Shown piece by piece: positions 47,109-57,089 of a stretch of DNA of 64,000 nucleotides (positions are counted from its first letter, which is position 1; each line of letters opens with the position of its first letter). Both the position numbers and the translations under genes were made by a program. The DNA is from Cytophagales bacterium (GTDB lineage Bacteria > Bacteroidota > Bacteroidia > Cytophagales > Cyclobacteriaceae). The stretch is taken from the NCBI GenBank assembly GCA_017303795.1, contig JAFLBR010000006.1, positions 186,001 through 250,000 on the forward strand, written 5' to 3'. Below the pieces are notes generated by a model, which had not been told where the DNA came from, did not search any database, and saw nothing but the letters and a program-made list of their open reading frames with translations.

Positions 47109-47332
47109 TCAGGGTATTACTTATCCTTTTCATTATCTCGGGATCACTTACAGTTGGTGCTCAAATTCATCATTGGGAAACTGTTGTTTATGATAGCATG
47201 AAGTGGCGCTATTGGGTGGGTACATCCGACCCCGGAACACGCTGGAACACGGTTGCCTTTAACGATACGGCATGGCCACAAGGGCAGGGGGGCTTTGGCT
47301 ATGGCGATAATGACGATCGTACTGTTATTTAG
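47105..47332 (+). pseudogene. 5' fragment of a secreted surface-protein gene (CotH/lamin-tail type)
   Basis: The frame starts with a signal peptide (MIRVLLILFIISGSLTVGAQ). After it comes WRYWVGTSDPGTRWNTVAFNDTAWPQGQGGFGYGDNDD, split here as the typical N-terminal beta-sandwich of large Bacteroidota proteins carrying CotH or lamin-tail domains. It ends after 75 codons at TAG. No continuation is found in the other frames before 47487. The rest of the gene is therefore lost. The start overlaps the TolC-like stop (ATGA), so it was the last gene of the export operon. Confidence 0.65.
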
Positions 47333-47487
47333 AAGATAACATTCTCAGTATTCAACGGATAGTAATTATAAACCCTTACTAGATTTACAGCCGGTTAATT
47401 CCCTATTTATCCGTTGAGGTAAGACATTAACCAATTAAAGCCCAAACTGAATAAATTTATTAAACTAAATCTTCGTATAGTTAAACA

Positions 47488-50193
47488 TTGTGCAGGTTGA
47501 TCAGAATTTTAGGAATTGTTTTACTGCTTTTTTGCTTTTCCTCTGTTAAATCACAGGTGTTAAAACAACCTGTCGATCGAACTAATGAAGGAAAATTATT
47601 AGCTCAGTTTCTTCATGAGTGGGAGCAGAATTTCACAGTACGTTTCTATTTTTTGCCCGAGTGGCTTAGCGCTATAAAGATAGATTCCATCAGTGATGGG
47701 CAGTCTTTGGAAGATGTACTAAATGTGACATTACGCGATTCAGAGATAAGTTTTATCGAACTTTATCCTAACAGTATAGTCTTTATTAAAGATCCGGAAT
47801 ATGCCAGTATGCGGAATAGAGTATTAGCTGAGGCATTGGCAAATCGTACCCGAATTTCCAGAAAAATAATAGGTACCCCGGAACAAGCTTCGACTAAAAC
47901 TATTACTCTTTCAGGTCAGGTAATTACTGACAAAGCATTGGAACCTATTCCGGGAGTAGTGGTAAGGTTAAGTGAAACAATAGGCATTACTACTGATGCT
48001 GAAGGGAAATATGAGATAAGTCTTCAGCCTGGCTTGCATGCACTTTCGTTTAGCTATCTAGGCTATGAAACACAGGTTATTGACCTCGAAGTATACGCCA
48101 GTGGCGAGTTGAATGTGTCGCTGGAAAAAGCACCACAAATGCTGGATGAAGTTGTAATAACTGATAAGTCTATATCGGATGTTACAACAAGTCGCATTGG
48201 ACAAATCCAAATTATGATGCGCGATATGAAACGAGCTCCGGCTTTTATGGGTGAAGTTGACTTAATAAAACAAGTACAGACTTTGCCTGGCGTTACCACC
48301 GTGGGTGAAGCCGCTGCCGGGTTTAATGTGCGCGGTGGTAGTGTTGACCAAAACCTGATCTTATATGATGATATGCCTGTATTCAATAGTTCACATGCAT
48401 TTGGATTTTTATCATCATTCAATCCCGAAGCCGTGCGCGATGTCTCTTTCTTCAGAGGTGGCATTCCTTCCGAATACGGAGGCCGAAATGCTTCTGTACT
48501 TGATATTCAATCAAAAGACGGCAACTTTGAAAAGTGGGCAGGGAGTGCAGGTGTTGGTCTGGTTACCAGTAACGTAACCGTACATGGACCCTTAAAGAAA
48601 AACAAAACGTCTATCGTTGGCTCTTTGAGATCAACCTATTCTAATTGGTTAATTAATTCCATTCGTACCGATTATATTGATTTAAGAAATAGTTCCGTGA
48701 ATTTTTATGATGGTACATTAAAAATCACTCACAAATTCTCAGATAAAACTATTTTATCCGTGTCGGGCTATTCCAGCAAGGATGCTTTTAGTTTAAGTGC
48801 GGATACCTCATACCAATGGAACAATTTTGTTTTAACAGCTCGTGTTAATCATCAGCTTTCAAAATCGCTTAATACTGAATTACAAGCTGGATTCAGTCGA
48901 TACGGGTATCAGGTTTTTAATGAAATACCTGAAACAGCATCCAGGCTTTCGTTTCAACTGAATACTTTTCGGTTAAGCTCAGACTTTCAATATCAAAAGC
49001 AAAAGCATAACCTGAAAGGGGGATGGCAAGCCTTTCTCTATCAAATAAAACCAGGACAGCTAAAACCTGAGTCGAGTATCTCTAATACACGTAACTTCTC
49101 GCTTGACAATCAACATTCCCTCGAGAATGCATTTTACATATCAGATGTATGGAACCTAACCAGCAACTGGAATATTGAAGCGGGACTAAGGCTTCCTATT
49201 TTTCTTTCTTTTGGGTCGGAGCGCGTGTATCACTATAATCCAGATTTACCTCGCGAACCTTCAAGCAGAACGGATACAACCTATTATAAAAAAGGAAGCA
49301 TTATAAAAGCTTATGGAGGCATTGAACCTCGGATATCGTTGAGGTGGCAAAGAAGTGAGAAGTCATCCTTCAAATTTGGCTATCACAGGATTAATCAGTT
49401 TCTACACTTAATATCAAATGCTACCTCTATAACCCCGGTTGATATCTGGCAGCCAAGCAGCTATTACTTTAAACCTCAACGCGCTGATCAACTTTCGTTT
49501 GGATACTACCGCGATATGAAAGCTAAACAATATAACTTCTTTGTAGAGGGCTTTTACAAAAATCTGGCTAATGTACTTGACTTTAAAGATGGAGCCGAGC
49601 TTGTTTTAAATCAACAACTCGAGACTGATCTGCTGCAAGGTAGGGGATATGCCTATGGAATTGAATCGCACTTGGCAAGAAATACTGGTAAACTTACGGG
49701 TACAATAAACTATACGTATAGCCGAAGCTTCCGGATAATAGAAAGTGAATTTGCCTCTGAAAGAATAAATCAAGGAAAAAAGTACCCTTCTAATTTTGAC
49801 CAGCCTCATATTGTCAATTTAGCCTGGAAGTATAGCCTTTCTCGTAGGCACTTTTTTACCGGTAACTTTACCTATCATACCGGAAGGCCCGTAACCATTC
49901 CATTGTCAGCATTTGAATTTGAAGGTGGAACAGTAGCTTACTTTTCTTCCCGCAATCAATATCGTATTCCCGACTATCATCGGTTAGATCTTGCTCTGGT
50001 TTTGGAAGGTAATCAAAAGCGAACACAACGCTGGAAAGGCACTTGGGTATTTAGTGTATATAATGTCTATGCTCGCAAAAATCCTTACACCGTTTTCTTT
50101 AAAAGTAATGGCAGCGGTGTACCAGTACCTTACCAACTTTCCATTATCGGTACGGCATTTCCGGCAATCAGTTATACCATCCGATTTGATTAA
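47488..50193 (+). CDS. TonB-dependent outer-membrane receptor with STN-like and carboxypeptidase-regulatory domains
   Basis: The 901-residue receptor starts at TTG 47488 (or TTG 47497). After the signal peptide come an STN-like segment (about 30-100), a carboxypeptidase-regulatory sandwich (VITDKALEPIPGVVVRL to LNVSLEKAPQM, about 150-215), a plug (LIKQVQTLPGVTTVGEAAAGFNVRGG in pieces, about 255-340) and a 22-stranded barrel to the C-terminus. It imports a large or scarce substrate using TonB energy. No SusD gene follows. A DUF4249 lipoprotein takes that place. Confidence 0.9.
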   Translation: MCRLIRILGIVLLLFCFSSVKSQVLKQPVDRTNEGKLLAQFLHEWEQNFTVRFYFLPEWLSAIKIDSISDGQSLEDVLNVTLRDSEISFIELYPNSIVFIKDPEYASMRNRVLAEALANRTRISRKIIGTPEQASTKTITLSGQVITDKALEPIPGVVVRLSETIGITTDAEGKYEISLQPGLHALSFSYLGYETQVIDLEVYASGELNVSLEKAPQMLDEVVITDKSISDVTTSRIGQIQIMMRDMKRAPAFMGEVDLIKQVQTLPGVTTVGEAAAGFNVRGGSVDQNLILYDDMPVFNSSHAFGFLSSFNPEAVRDVSFFRGGIPSEYGGRNASVLDIQSKDGNFEKWAGSAGVGLVTSNVTVHGPLKKNKTSIVGSLRSTYSNWLINSIRTDYIDLRNSSVNFYDGTLKITHKFSDKTILSVSGYSSKDAFSLSADTSYQWNNFVLTARVNHQLSKSLNTELQAGFSRYGYQVFNEIPETASRLSFQLNTFRLSSDFQYQKQKHNLKGGWQAFLYQIKPGQLKPESSISNTRNFSLDNQHSLENAFYISDVWNLTSNWNIEAGLRLPIFLSFGSERVYHYNPDLPREPSSRTDTTYYKKGSIIKAYGGIEPRISLRWQRSEKSSFKFGYHRINQFLHLISNATSITPVDIWQPSSYYFKPQRADQLSFGYYRDMKAKQYNFFVEGFYKNLANVLDFKDGAELVLNQQLETDLLQGRGYAYGIESHLARNTGKLTGTINYTYSRSFRIIESEFASERINQGKKYPSNFDQPHIVNLAWKYSLSRRHFFTGNFTYHTGRPVTIPLSAFEFEGGTVAYFSSRNQYRIPDYHRLDLALVLEGNQKRTQRWKGTWVFSVYNVYARKNPYTVFFKSNGSGVPVPYQLSIIGTAFPAISYTIRFD

Positions 50194-50195
50194 TA

Positions 50196-51314
50196 ATGAG
50201 AAGTATAAAATCTATATGGGTACTTGCATTTGGATTGATGGCAGCATGTGTTGAACGTATTGAGTTTGATGTGCCCTTTGCCCAAAATATGCTTGTAGTG
50301 GAAGGCTCAATCACGGATGCTGCACCACCTTACACCGTAAAAATTACAAGAGCTTTTCCCCTCGGGGTTGATTCTATTAACGCAACAACCGTCTCGGATG
50401 CAACCGTTACCTTGTTTGATGATATGGGAAATCAGGAAACGCTAACCGAAAGTGAGCCCGGTATTTATAAAACCAACAACGTAATTCAAGGCGAACTGAA
50501 CCACTCCTATTACATCCGCATTCGTACATCTTCCGGCCAGGAATTTGAATCAGAACCAGAAAAGATTAATCCGGTTGGAGAAATTCTGGACATCAAATAT
50601 GACTTTGAAGCCCGAACCGTAGTAAAACCATTTGGAGAAGTGGATGCTAATGTGTTTAATATTTTTGTTGATGCTGAAGCTGGTGATGCTCTCGAAAAAT
50701 ATGTTAGATGGAAATATACGGGTACCTATGAAGTAATGACAGCTCCAGAATTGCACATGACATGGGTACCTCCTTATAGACCTTACGAAAATCCGTGGCC
50801 TTGTAGCGGATACATTGTTGGCCCTGCTCCAGGAGGCATGGGAACAATCCTAATTAAAGTGGGGGAGTGCGAATGTTGTAACTGTTGGGTTACAATACCA
50901 GAGAAAATACCGCAACTTTCAGATACACAGTTAATTTCTGGAAATGAATTTAGAAATATAAAAGTAGGAGAAGTGGAAGTAAATAATGCAACGTTTTATT
51001 CTAAATTTAAAATTGAGGTTGAACAAATGAGCCTTAGCCGAAATGCATTTAACTTTTTTAAGCTTGTGCGAGAGCAGAAAGAAAATGCATCCAGTATTTT
51101 TCAACCACCTTCGGGAGAAATAAGAGGAAACATTAAGGCAATAAACAGTGGAGATCGGGTTGTAGGACTATTTTGGGCCACCGCGGTTACAAGGAAGATT
51201 ATTTACATCACTCCGCAAGACGTTCCAATAAGCTTGACACCTATTGACGTAATTACCTTTCCTTGCTACGACTACTTTGAAAATTCAACCAATCAAAAGC
51301 CAGAAGGATGGTAA
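50196..51314 (+). CDS. DUF4249 lipoprotein, receptor partner
   Basis: The 372-residue protein has a lipoprotein signal ending GLMAAC (Cys18) and DUF4249 features: ERIEFDVPFAQNMLVVEGSITD, YTVKITRAF, ATVTLFDDMGN and a C-terminal strand region. Four close cysteines (CECCNC-like, about 227-232) may bind a metal or form disulfides. It begins 3 bp after the TonB receptor stop. DUF4249 proteins are regular neighbours of TonB receptors in Bacteroidota and may capture the substrate, in the manner of SusD. Confidence 0.85.
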   Translation: MRSIKSIWVLAFGLMAACVERIEFDVPFAQNMLVVEGSITDAAPPYTVKITRAFPLGVDSINATTVSDATVTLFDDMGNQETLTESEPGIYKTNNVIQGELNHSYYIRIRTSSGQEFESEPEKINPVGEILDIKYDFEARTVVKPFGEVDANVFNIFVDAEAGDALEKYVRWKYTGTYEVMTAPELHMTWVPPYRPYENPWPCSGYIVGPAPGGMGTILIKVGECECCNCWVTIPEKIPQLSDTQLISGNEFRNIKVGEVEVNNATFYSKFKIEVEQMSLSRNAFNFFKLVREQKENASSIFQPPSGEIRGNIKAINSGDRVVGLFWATAVTRKIIYITPQDVPISLTPIDVITFPCYDYFENSTNQKPEGW

Positions 51315-53536
51315 AACGAATTGCTTTAATCGGATTACTGTTTTATTGCCAGATGCCAGTTTGGTGTCAACCAGCCGACCAACTTGCATCATTGGCCAAT
51401 AGCTACTTTAAAACCTGGCCCGAACCAAATCTGATGTTGGTTTTTAATCAGCCTAAATACATTGCAGGTGATACTATTTACTTCAAAGCCTTTTATCGCG
51501 TTAATCCGATAGAATCTTTACCTGATGAACTGGTAAATGTAAATCTGATTGATTTTAATGGTCAGCCCATTGCCAACGTAATCTTTCCTCTTCGTAATGG
51601 TACTGGTTACAGTCAACTTATATTACCCGACACGCTTCAGGCCGGTATCTACATGATAACAGCACAAACCAACTGGATGCGTAATTTCAATAAGTTATTC
51701 ACCCAAGTTGTTCCTGTAGTTACCGATAAGCAAGTTAATGCTAAGGCTTCCGAAGAAGTTATGCTAAGAGCGGAAGGAGGAAAGCTGATAGCTGACCTAC
51801 CCAATCGTATTGGAATAAATACAGCATTTGGAAAGCGTATGTTTGAAATTGTAGATGAACAAGGTGGGGTAGTAGCAAAGCACATAACAAACCAATGGGG
51901 TACGGCCTTAGTTACCCTTACTCCAATACAAGCACGCTACTATTTCCGGTGGGTAAATGATGGCAACTTGCAGAATCTGCCAGACGTGGTGCCACAAGGA
52001 GTAACCGTGCAGCTTGATCAAACAGATCTGGTGGTTAAGGTTGCCATTAATCGTTCGAGGTACATTCCAACAGAGCCATTAGCCGTTTTAATCACCGGAC
52101 GAGGGAAGGTACATTACACAAATGAAATACAAGCCAGTAGTGGTGTAATGACTTTAGCTATTGATGTCACAAAATTTCCGCCTGGAGTAATGCAGATAAG
52201 TATTCTCAATCGCTCGGGAACATTGGTAGCGAACCGGGATTTTTATGTTCCTCAATCACATGATGTAAAAATAAGTCTCTCAAAGCAGCAGGTTAAACCG
52301 CGTGAAGAAGTAGTTGTAAAGTTTAATAAGCCTGAAAATCCAGCAGGTACCTGGTTGCTACGGGCTACCAACCAGCAGGTATTTCCAACAGCCGATTGGC
52401 CCCATTTAGACTGGATAAAAAATGGATTTGCTTCACCTTTCCCTACAGACTCCATCGCGTTACAGCACATTGATCAATGGCTGGTTACAGCCTCTGAAGA
52501 ACTTCCCTGGAAGGCAATTCAAAACCCAGATAAAAACAGAAAGCGGTACCCACCGCTAAATATTATTGAACGCTCAGGCATTGTTAAAGATACCCTGACG
52601 GGAAATGCTGTTCCATCCGGTACGCAAATCATGTTTCTTCTTCAACAAAAGAAATTTACTTATCAGACATTCACTTCCAATGAAAATGGTTTTGTTAGCC
52701 TTACCATTCCGGATCTTATAGCCATAGATGAACTCTTTTATGTGGCTGAATACAAAGGCAAACGAATACCGGTACAGATTGAATGGATGGAGATGGAGAC
52801 AAACTGGCCAACACCACCCGCTTTTGCATTAAGCGACTCAACAGATTTGTATGGAACATTCAAACAACATGTTAAACGCATCAACCATTCATACCAGACA
52901 TTTTTAAATCAACCAATACGCGATACCCTAACAAGTCCTGAAGATGAAACAGATACCTGGTTAGGTCGTAGCGATAGCAAAGTGTTGGCTGAAAAATTTA
53001 TTGCCTTTGCTACCATGCAGGAGTTTGTACGGGAAGTAGTTCCTTCACTGACGCTGGGTACAAACCGAAGCGGTACATGGGTTCGGGTAGGGCTTACTGC
53101 ACGTCAGGCAACGGAAGATCCAGTATATATTATTGATGGACAGGCAACACTACGCACTGACTTTTTTCTGGCGCTAAAGCCTTCGGATATTCGATCCATT
53201 TTAATCTATAACACTCAGCCAAAGCTTATCCGGCTTGGGCTGTTGGGGAAACACGGTGTTGTAGTGGTAAATACCAAATCCGGATCGTGGCGTCCACCAG
53301 ATACTGATCTAAGCCTGACTATTCAAGGTGTAGTTAAACCCATCTTGAATTCAAATGTGATTATTAATCACTTAGCTCCAGTTTTCCGGTCAACCGTCTC
53401 TTGGAATCCGCAAGGTGGCTCGATTCAAACCTTGCAGGCTGCCGATGATTTGTGCTCGGTACGGGTAGAGGGCTTTGGGTTGCAATCTGGTGAGGTGGTC
53501 TATGTTGCATCTGAATTTGGGATATCGCTTAAGTAG
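51308..53536 (+). CDS. Secreted macroglobulin-like (MG2) protein with C-terminal TonB-plug-like domain
   Basis: The 742-residue protein has a signal peptide ending PVWCQ. The N-terminal MG2-like domain holds VFNQPKYIAGDTIYFKAFYRVN (about 44-65) and TLQAGIYMITAQTNWMRN. Further beta domains follow. The last ~180 residues contain PVYIIDGQATL and LGLLGKHGVVVVNTKSG, as in plug domains of TonB receptors. It overlaps the DUF4249 gene by 7 bp. Proteins of this kind accompany TonB receptors. Their role is unknown. Confidence 0.82.
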   Translation: MVKRIALIGLLFYCQMPVWCQPADQLASLANSYFKTWPEPNLMLVFNQPKYIAGDTIYFKAFYRVNPIESLPDELVNVNLIDFNGQPIANVIFPLRNGTGYSQLILPDTLQAGIYMITAQTNWMRNFNKLFTQVVPVVTDKQVNAKASEEVMLRAEGGKLIADLPNRIGINTAFGKRMFEIVDEQGGVVAKHITNQWGTALVTLTPIQARYYFRWVNDGNLQNLPDVVPQGVTVQLDQTDLVVKVAINRSRYIPTEPLAVLITGRGKVHYTNEIQASSGVMTLAIDVTKFPPGVMQISILNRSGTLVANRDFYVPQSHDVKISLSKQQVKPREEVVVKFNKPENPAGTWLLRATNQQVFPTADWPHLDWIKNGFASPFPTDSIALQHIDQWLVTASEELPWKAIQNPDKNRKRYPPLNIIERSGIVKDTLTGNAVPSGTQIMFLLQQKKFTYQTFTSNENGFVSLTIPDLIAIDELFYVAEYKGKRIPVQIEWMEMETNWPTPPAFALSDSTDLYGTFKQHVKRINHSYQTFLNQPIRDTLTSPEDETDTWLGRSDSKVLAEKFIAFATMQEFVREVVPSLTLGTNRSGTWVRVGLTARQATEDPVYIIDGQATLRTDFFLALKPSDIRSILIYNTQPKLIRLGLLGKHGVVVVNTKSGSWRPPDTDLSLTIQGVVKPILNSNVIINHLAPVFRSTVSWNPQGGSIQTLQAADDLCSVRVEGFGLQSGEVVYVASEFGISLK

Positions 53537-53645
53537 TGAAGGGCTTAGTTACTCTTACTATTTAACATAATATAAATTATGTAACTATTGCCGATCGGTT
53601 TACACTTAGTATTTTAGCATAAGTAATTCATATTGTACCGATTGT

Positions 53646-56600
53646 ATGATTAGCCTCAATGAAATGAAACGAATATTCCAGTTGTTTGACATCTTACTAT
53701 TCATTGCCTTCATAACTATACCAATTACCGTCACCGCACAATCAGCAAGCCCAGGAATTATTTGGTCAACGTTTTACAGCGGCACTCCGGGCCAAAATTC
53801 TGGCGCAAATGACGTGGCTATTGACGCACTGGGCAATGTCTACATGGTATCGTCAACTCAGGATACGGATCTGGGGTATAATGGCTTCAACAACGCTAGC
53901 GCTGGATGTAGAGATGCTATAATAGTAAAATTCAATTCAAAAGGCGAGCGCATTTGGGCGTCCTACTATGGAGGTCCTGGCTGTGGAGATGTGGGAAAGT
54001 CCGTAGCCGTTGATCGCGAAGGTAATGTTTACTTCGCGGGCTCACTTGAATTACAGTCTACCGGTTCATATAACGCTGGGTTTCTTATTAAAATTAATTC
54101 AGCGGGGCAACAAGTTTGGACCAGGACATACTCGGGAGTTTCCAAAATTGATGTCAGCGATGTTGCTGTTGACTCCTTCGGGGATATATACCTTACCGGA
54201 CAAACCTTTAACACAGATGGCATTGCATTGAACGGTTACGATAACATTTTTGGCATCAATGGACAATTTACAGGGAAGAATGATGTATTTCTTTTTAAAA
54301 TTAATTCCAATGGTGTAAAAATTTGGGGGACTTATTATGGAGGCAGTGAGGCTGATGTTGCTGGAAGTTTGATTATTGATGCACAAGACAACGTTTACAT
54401 TACCGGTACAACTAACAGCACAACCGACATAGCTTATAATGGATTTGATAACACATACGGAGCAAATGGTTCTGATGCGTTTATTGTAAAGTTCAATTCA
54501 TCGGGTGCTCGAGTGTGGGGTACCTATTTTGGTGGTCCCGGTGAAGATATGGGTTTTGCCCTTGCGCTTGATACGCAGGGTGATTTTTTTTATGCAGGAG
54601 GTAGAACGTTGGCTTCACCGAACCTTGCCTACAACGGATATGATAGTACTGTTGGCAACTATGATGCATGGCTAGCAAAATTCACTCTTGATGGTCAACG
54701 CGAATGGTCAACGTATTATGGGAGCCATGCAACGCCTCTTATTTATGAGGCCTGTAATGCACTTGTGGTTGACTCCTATGGAAGTGTTTACATGGGTGGT
54801 TATACATGGAGCAATTCAGAAATTGCTACCAATGGATTTGATAACTCATATGGAGGTAATTCTGATGGGTTTCTCGTTAAATTCTCTTCATCAGGAGAAC
54901 GAATTTGGGGTACATACTTAGGCGGTGCGGACCATGATGATTTGCGAGGTCTGGCTGTTGATGATGGGGTAGTTTATATTGCTGGGTACACTCAAAATGC
55001 GGGACTCTCATATAGAGGATTTGACAATAGTTTTGGTAGCCTGGGAGGGTCTGATGCCTACTTGATGAAAATTTCTGATTTACCAAAATCCAAATTAAGT
55101 TTTATCTCTGGGTATGTATATGCCGATAAAAACGGAAATTGTGTAAAGGATTTAACTGAGTTAGGTTTGCCCAATGTTGCTATTCGCACGGAACCTGTCG
55201 CCTTTTTTGGCCTAACAGATGCTAATGGGTTTTACAAAATAAGCGTTGATTCAGGTAATTATGAAGTGAGGCAACTCACCAGTGCTAGTGATGTCCGCAT
55301 ACTTACTCAATTATGTCCTGAGGAATTGATTCATTCCGTCTCTGTAGAAAGTGGGGATACCATTGAAAATTTGAATTTTGGAAATACTGTTAAGGAATGT
55401 TACAATCTTTCTGTCGTAGCAACATCTATTGAAAGGAGGAGATGTGCAAGAAATCTTACATTTATTACTTATACAAATTCTGGCCTTGCAAATGCCAGCA
55501 ATGTCAAAGTTGAAGTTGAGTTTCCTGAAAACCTTACCCTACTTGAAGCCAGCGTTCCGTATACAACTATAGGTGTAGGCAGATTTTCGTTTACATTGGG
55601 TGATGTTGCCGGAGGTGAATTTGGACAGATAATTATAAAAGATTCTGTTTCCTGCGTGGCCGGAATTTTGGGTAGATCTCTATGCGTAAGCGCAACAATT
55701 ACTCCAGCAAATAATTGCGCACCCCCCCTCCCTACTTGGGACAAATCTGATCTTATTACTTCAGCATCGTGTTTAGAAGATGGTGCGACTAAACTGGTTA
55801 TTAAAAACCAAGGCGATGGCGATATGGCAGACAGCTCGCGCTATGTATTGTTTCTCAATGGAAATCTTGCAGGAGATGGAAAATTTCGACTTCGGAAATT
55901 TGATAGCCTTGTTATGCAAGTTCAATCAAATGGAAAAAGTATACGGCTTGAGGCCAATCAACGCCCCGATCATCCCACAAAAAAAATATCATTTGCTTTC
56001 ACGGAAGGTTGTGGGGCTGAACAGGACAGCCTTAGCCTAGGGTATGTGACATGGTTTTCCAATGATGATTTAGATCCTGCCACCTATAGTGAGTGCCTCC
56101 CCGTAGTTGATTCATTCGATCCCAATGATAAACAGGTTAATCCTGAAGGCATTGGTGACCAATATTATGTTACCACACAAACTCCCCTTGAATACACTAT
56201 ACGTTTTCAAAACACCGGAACAGCATCAGCCATTAACGTGCGTATTGTTGATACGTTGAATATCCATCTAGACCTCTCCACGCTCCGTTTCCAAGGTTCA
56301 TCGCATACGGGTATAACTCAAGTCTCGGGTACTACGGCTCCAGTTTTATCATGGACTTTTAATAACATCAACCTTCCTGATAGTGCTAGCAATGAGCCCG
56401 CTAGTCATGGTTTTGTAAAGTTTTCAATTGTACCAATTAATAATTTGCCGGAGAAGACCGTGATTAGAAATCAAGCAGATATTTATTTTGATTACAATGA
56501 ACCAGTTACCACAAACATGACTGTAAGCACGATTTATGACATTCCATGGGATGCCCTTGAGGGGGATAAATTTGTTACTTTGTTACAAAAGCCAGTGATC

Positions 56601-57089
56601 AAAGAAATTTCTCTTAGTGCACAAACAGGTGACTCTCAATTGTTGACAATCCTTGGATTAAATTTCAGTTCTAAACAATCAGAGAATAAAGTTACCATCA
56701 ATGGTGTTATAGCTGAAATACTATCTGGAAGTTTAGTAGAATTAATAATACGTGTTAAATCTCCTCTGGCTTTTGGAAGGGTTAGGGTAGAAAACCTCGC
56801 TGGTTGGGATGAAATGTATTTTGACGTCACACAAACAGATGAAGAATCACCCGGTAGCGTTGAAATCTATCCAAACCCTAACTCTGGAAAATTCTTAATA
56901 ATCCCGAAGTCTGGCGTTTCAATCAATTCTATCAATATATTTACCTTGATGGGAAACGAAATTCCAGTCCAAAGTGAAACTATAGGAGGTAACTTGTCGG
57001 TAAGCTTAAGCCGAAGTCATCAGGGAATATTATTAGTTCGAATAAAAACTTATAAAGGAACCATAGTTAGAAAACTTCATTCACAATAA
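53646..57089 (+). CDS. Large SBBP-repeat surface protein with type IX sorting domain
   Basis: The 1147-residue protein (ATG 53646; ATG 53664 also possible) has a signal peptide ending TVTAQ. About seven SBBP propeller repeats follow (about 35-480), each with WGTYYGG/WASYYGG, DxxGNVYxxG and AFIVKFNSSG. Next come an SdrD-like B repeat (SGYVYADKNGNCVKD, about 490), DUF11/DUF7619-type sandwiches with DPNDKQVNPEG (about 820-960), an IPT/TIG-like domain (about 985-1065) and a type A sorting domain starting VEIYPNPNSGKFLI. It is likely exported by the T9SS and surface-anchored. The ligand is unknown. Confidence 0.88.
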   Translation: MISLNEMKRIFQLFDILLFIAFITIPITVTAQSASPGIIWSTFYSGTPGQNSGANDVAIDALGNVYMVSSTQDTDLGYNGFNNASAGCRDAIIVKFNSKGERIWASYYGGPGCGDVGKSVAVDREGNVYFAGSLELQSTGSYNAGFLIKINSAGQQVWTRTYSGVSKIDVSDVAVDSFGDIYLTGQTFNTDGIALNGYDNIFGINGQFTGKNDVFLFKINSNGVKIWGTYYGGSEADVAGSLIIDAQDNVYITGTTNSTTDIAYNGFDNTYGANGSDAFIVKFNSSGARVWGTYFGGPGEDMGFALALDTQGDFFYAGGRTLASPNLAYNGYDSTVGNYDAWLAKFTLDGQREWSTYYGSHATPLIYEACNALVVDSYGSVYMGGYTWSNSEIATNGFDNSYGGNSDGFLVKFSSSGERIWGTYLGGADHDDLRGLAVDDGVVYIAGYTQNAGLSYRGFDNSFGSLGGSDAYLMKISDLPKSKLSFISGYVYADKNGNCVKDLTELGLPNVAIRTEPVAFFGLTDANGFYKISVDSGNYEVRQLTSASDVRILTQLCPEELIHSVSVESGDTIENLNFGNTVKECYNLSVVATSIERRRCARNLTFITYTNSGLANASNVKVEVEFPENLTLLEASVPYTTIGVGRFSFTLGDVAGGEFGQIIIKDSVSCVAGILGRSLCVSATITPANNCAPPLPTWDKSDLITSASCLEDGATKLVIKNQGDGDMADSSRYVLFLNGNLAGDGKFRLRKFDSLVMQVQSNGKSIRLEANQRPDHPTKKISFAFTEGCGAEQDSLSLGYVTWFSNDDLDPATYSECLPVVDSFDPNDKQVNPEGIGDQYYVTTQTPLEYTIRFQNTGTASAINVRIVDTLNIHLDLSTLRFQGSSHTGITQVSGTTAPVLSWTFNNINLPDSASNEPASHGFVKFSIVPINNLPEKTVIRNQADIYFDYNEPVTTNMTVSTIYDIPWDALEGDKFVTLLQKPVIKEISLSAQTGDSQLLTILGLNFSSKQSENKVTINGVIAEILSGSLVELIIRVKSPLAFGRVRVENLAGWDEMYFDVTQTDEESPGSVEIYPNPNSGKFLIIPKSGVSINSINIFTLMGNEIPVQSETIGGNLSVSLSRSHQGILLVRIKTYKGTIVRKLHSQ

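Noticed and set aside
53780-55080. Repeated ~200-300 bp units that look like a tandem DNA repeat or CRISPR-like array
   Set aside because: The periodicity is at protein level (SBBP propeller repeats) in an unbroken reading frame. The DNA copies are diverged and have no spacer structure.
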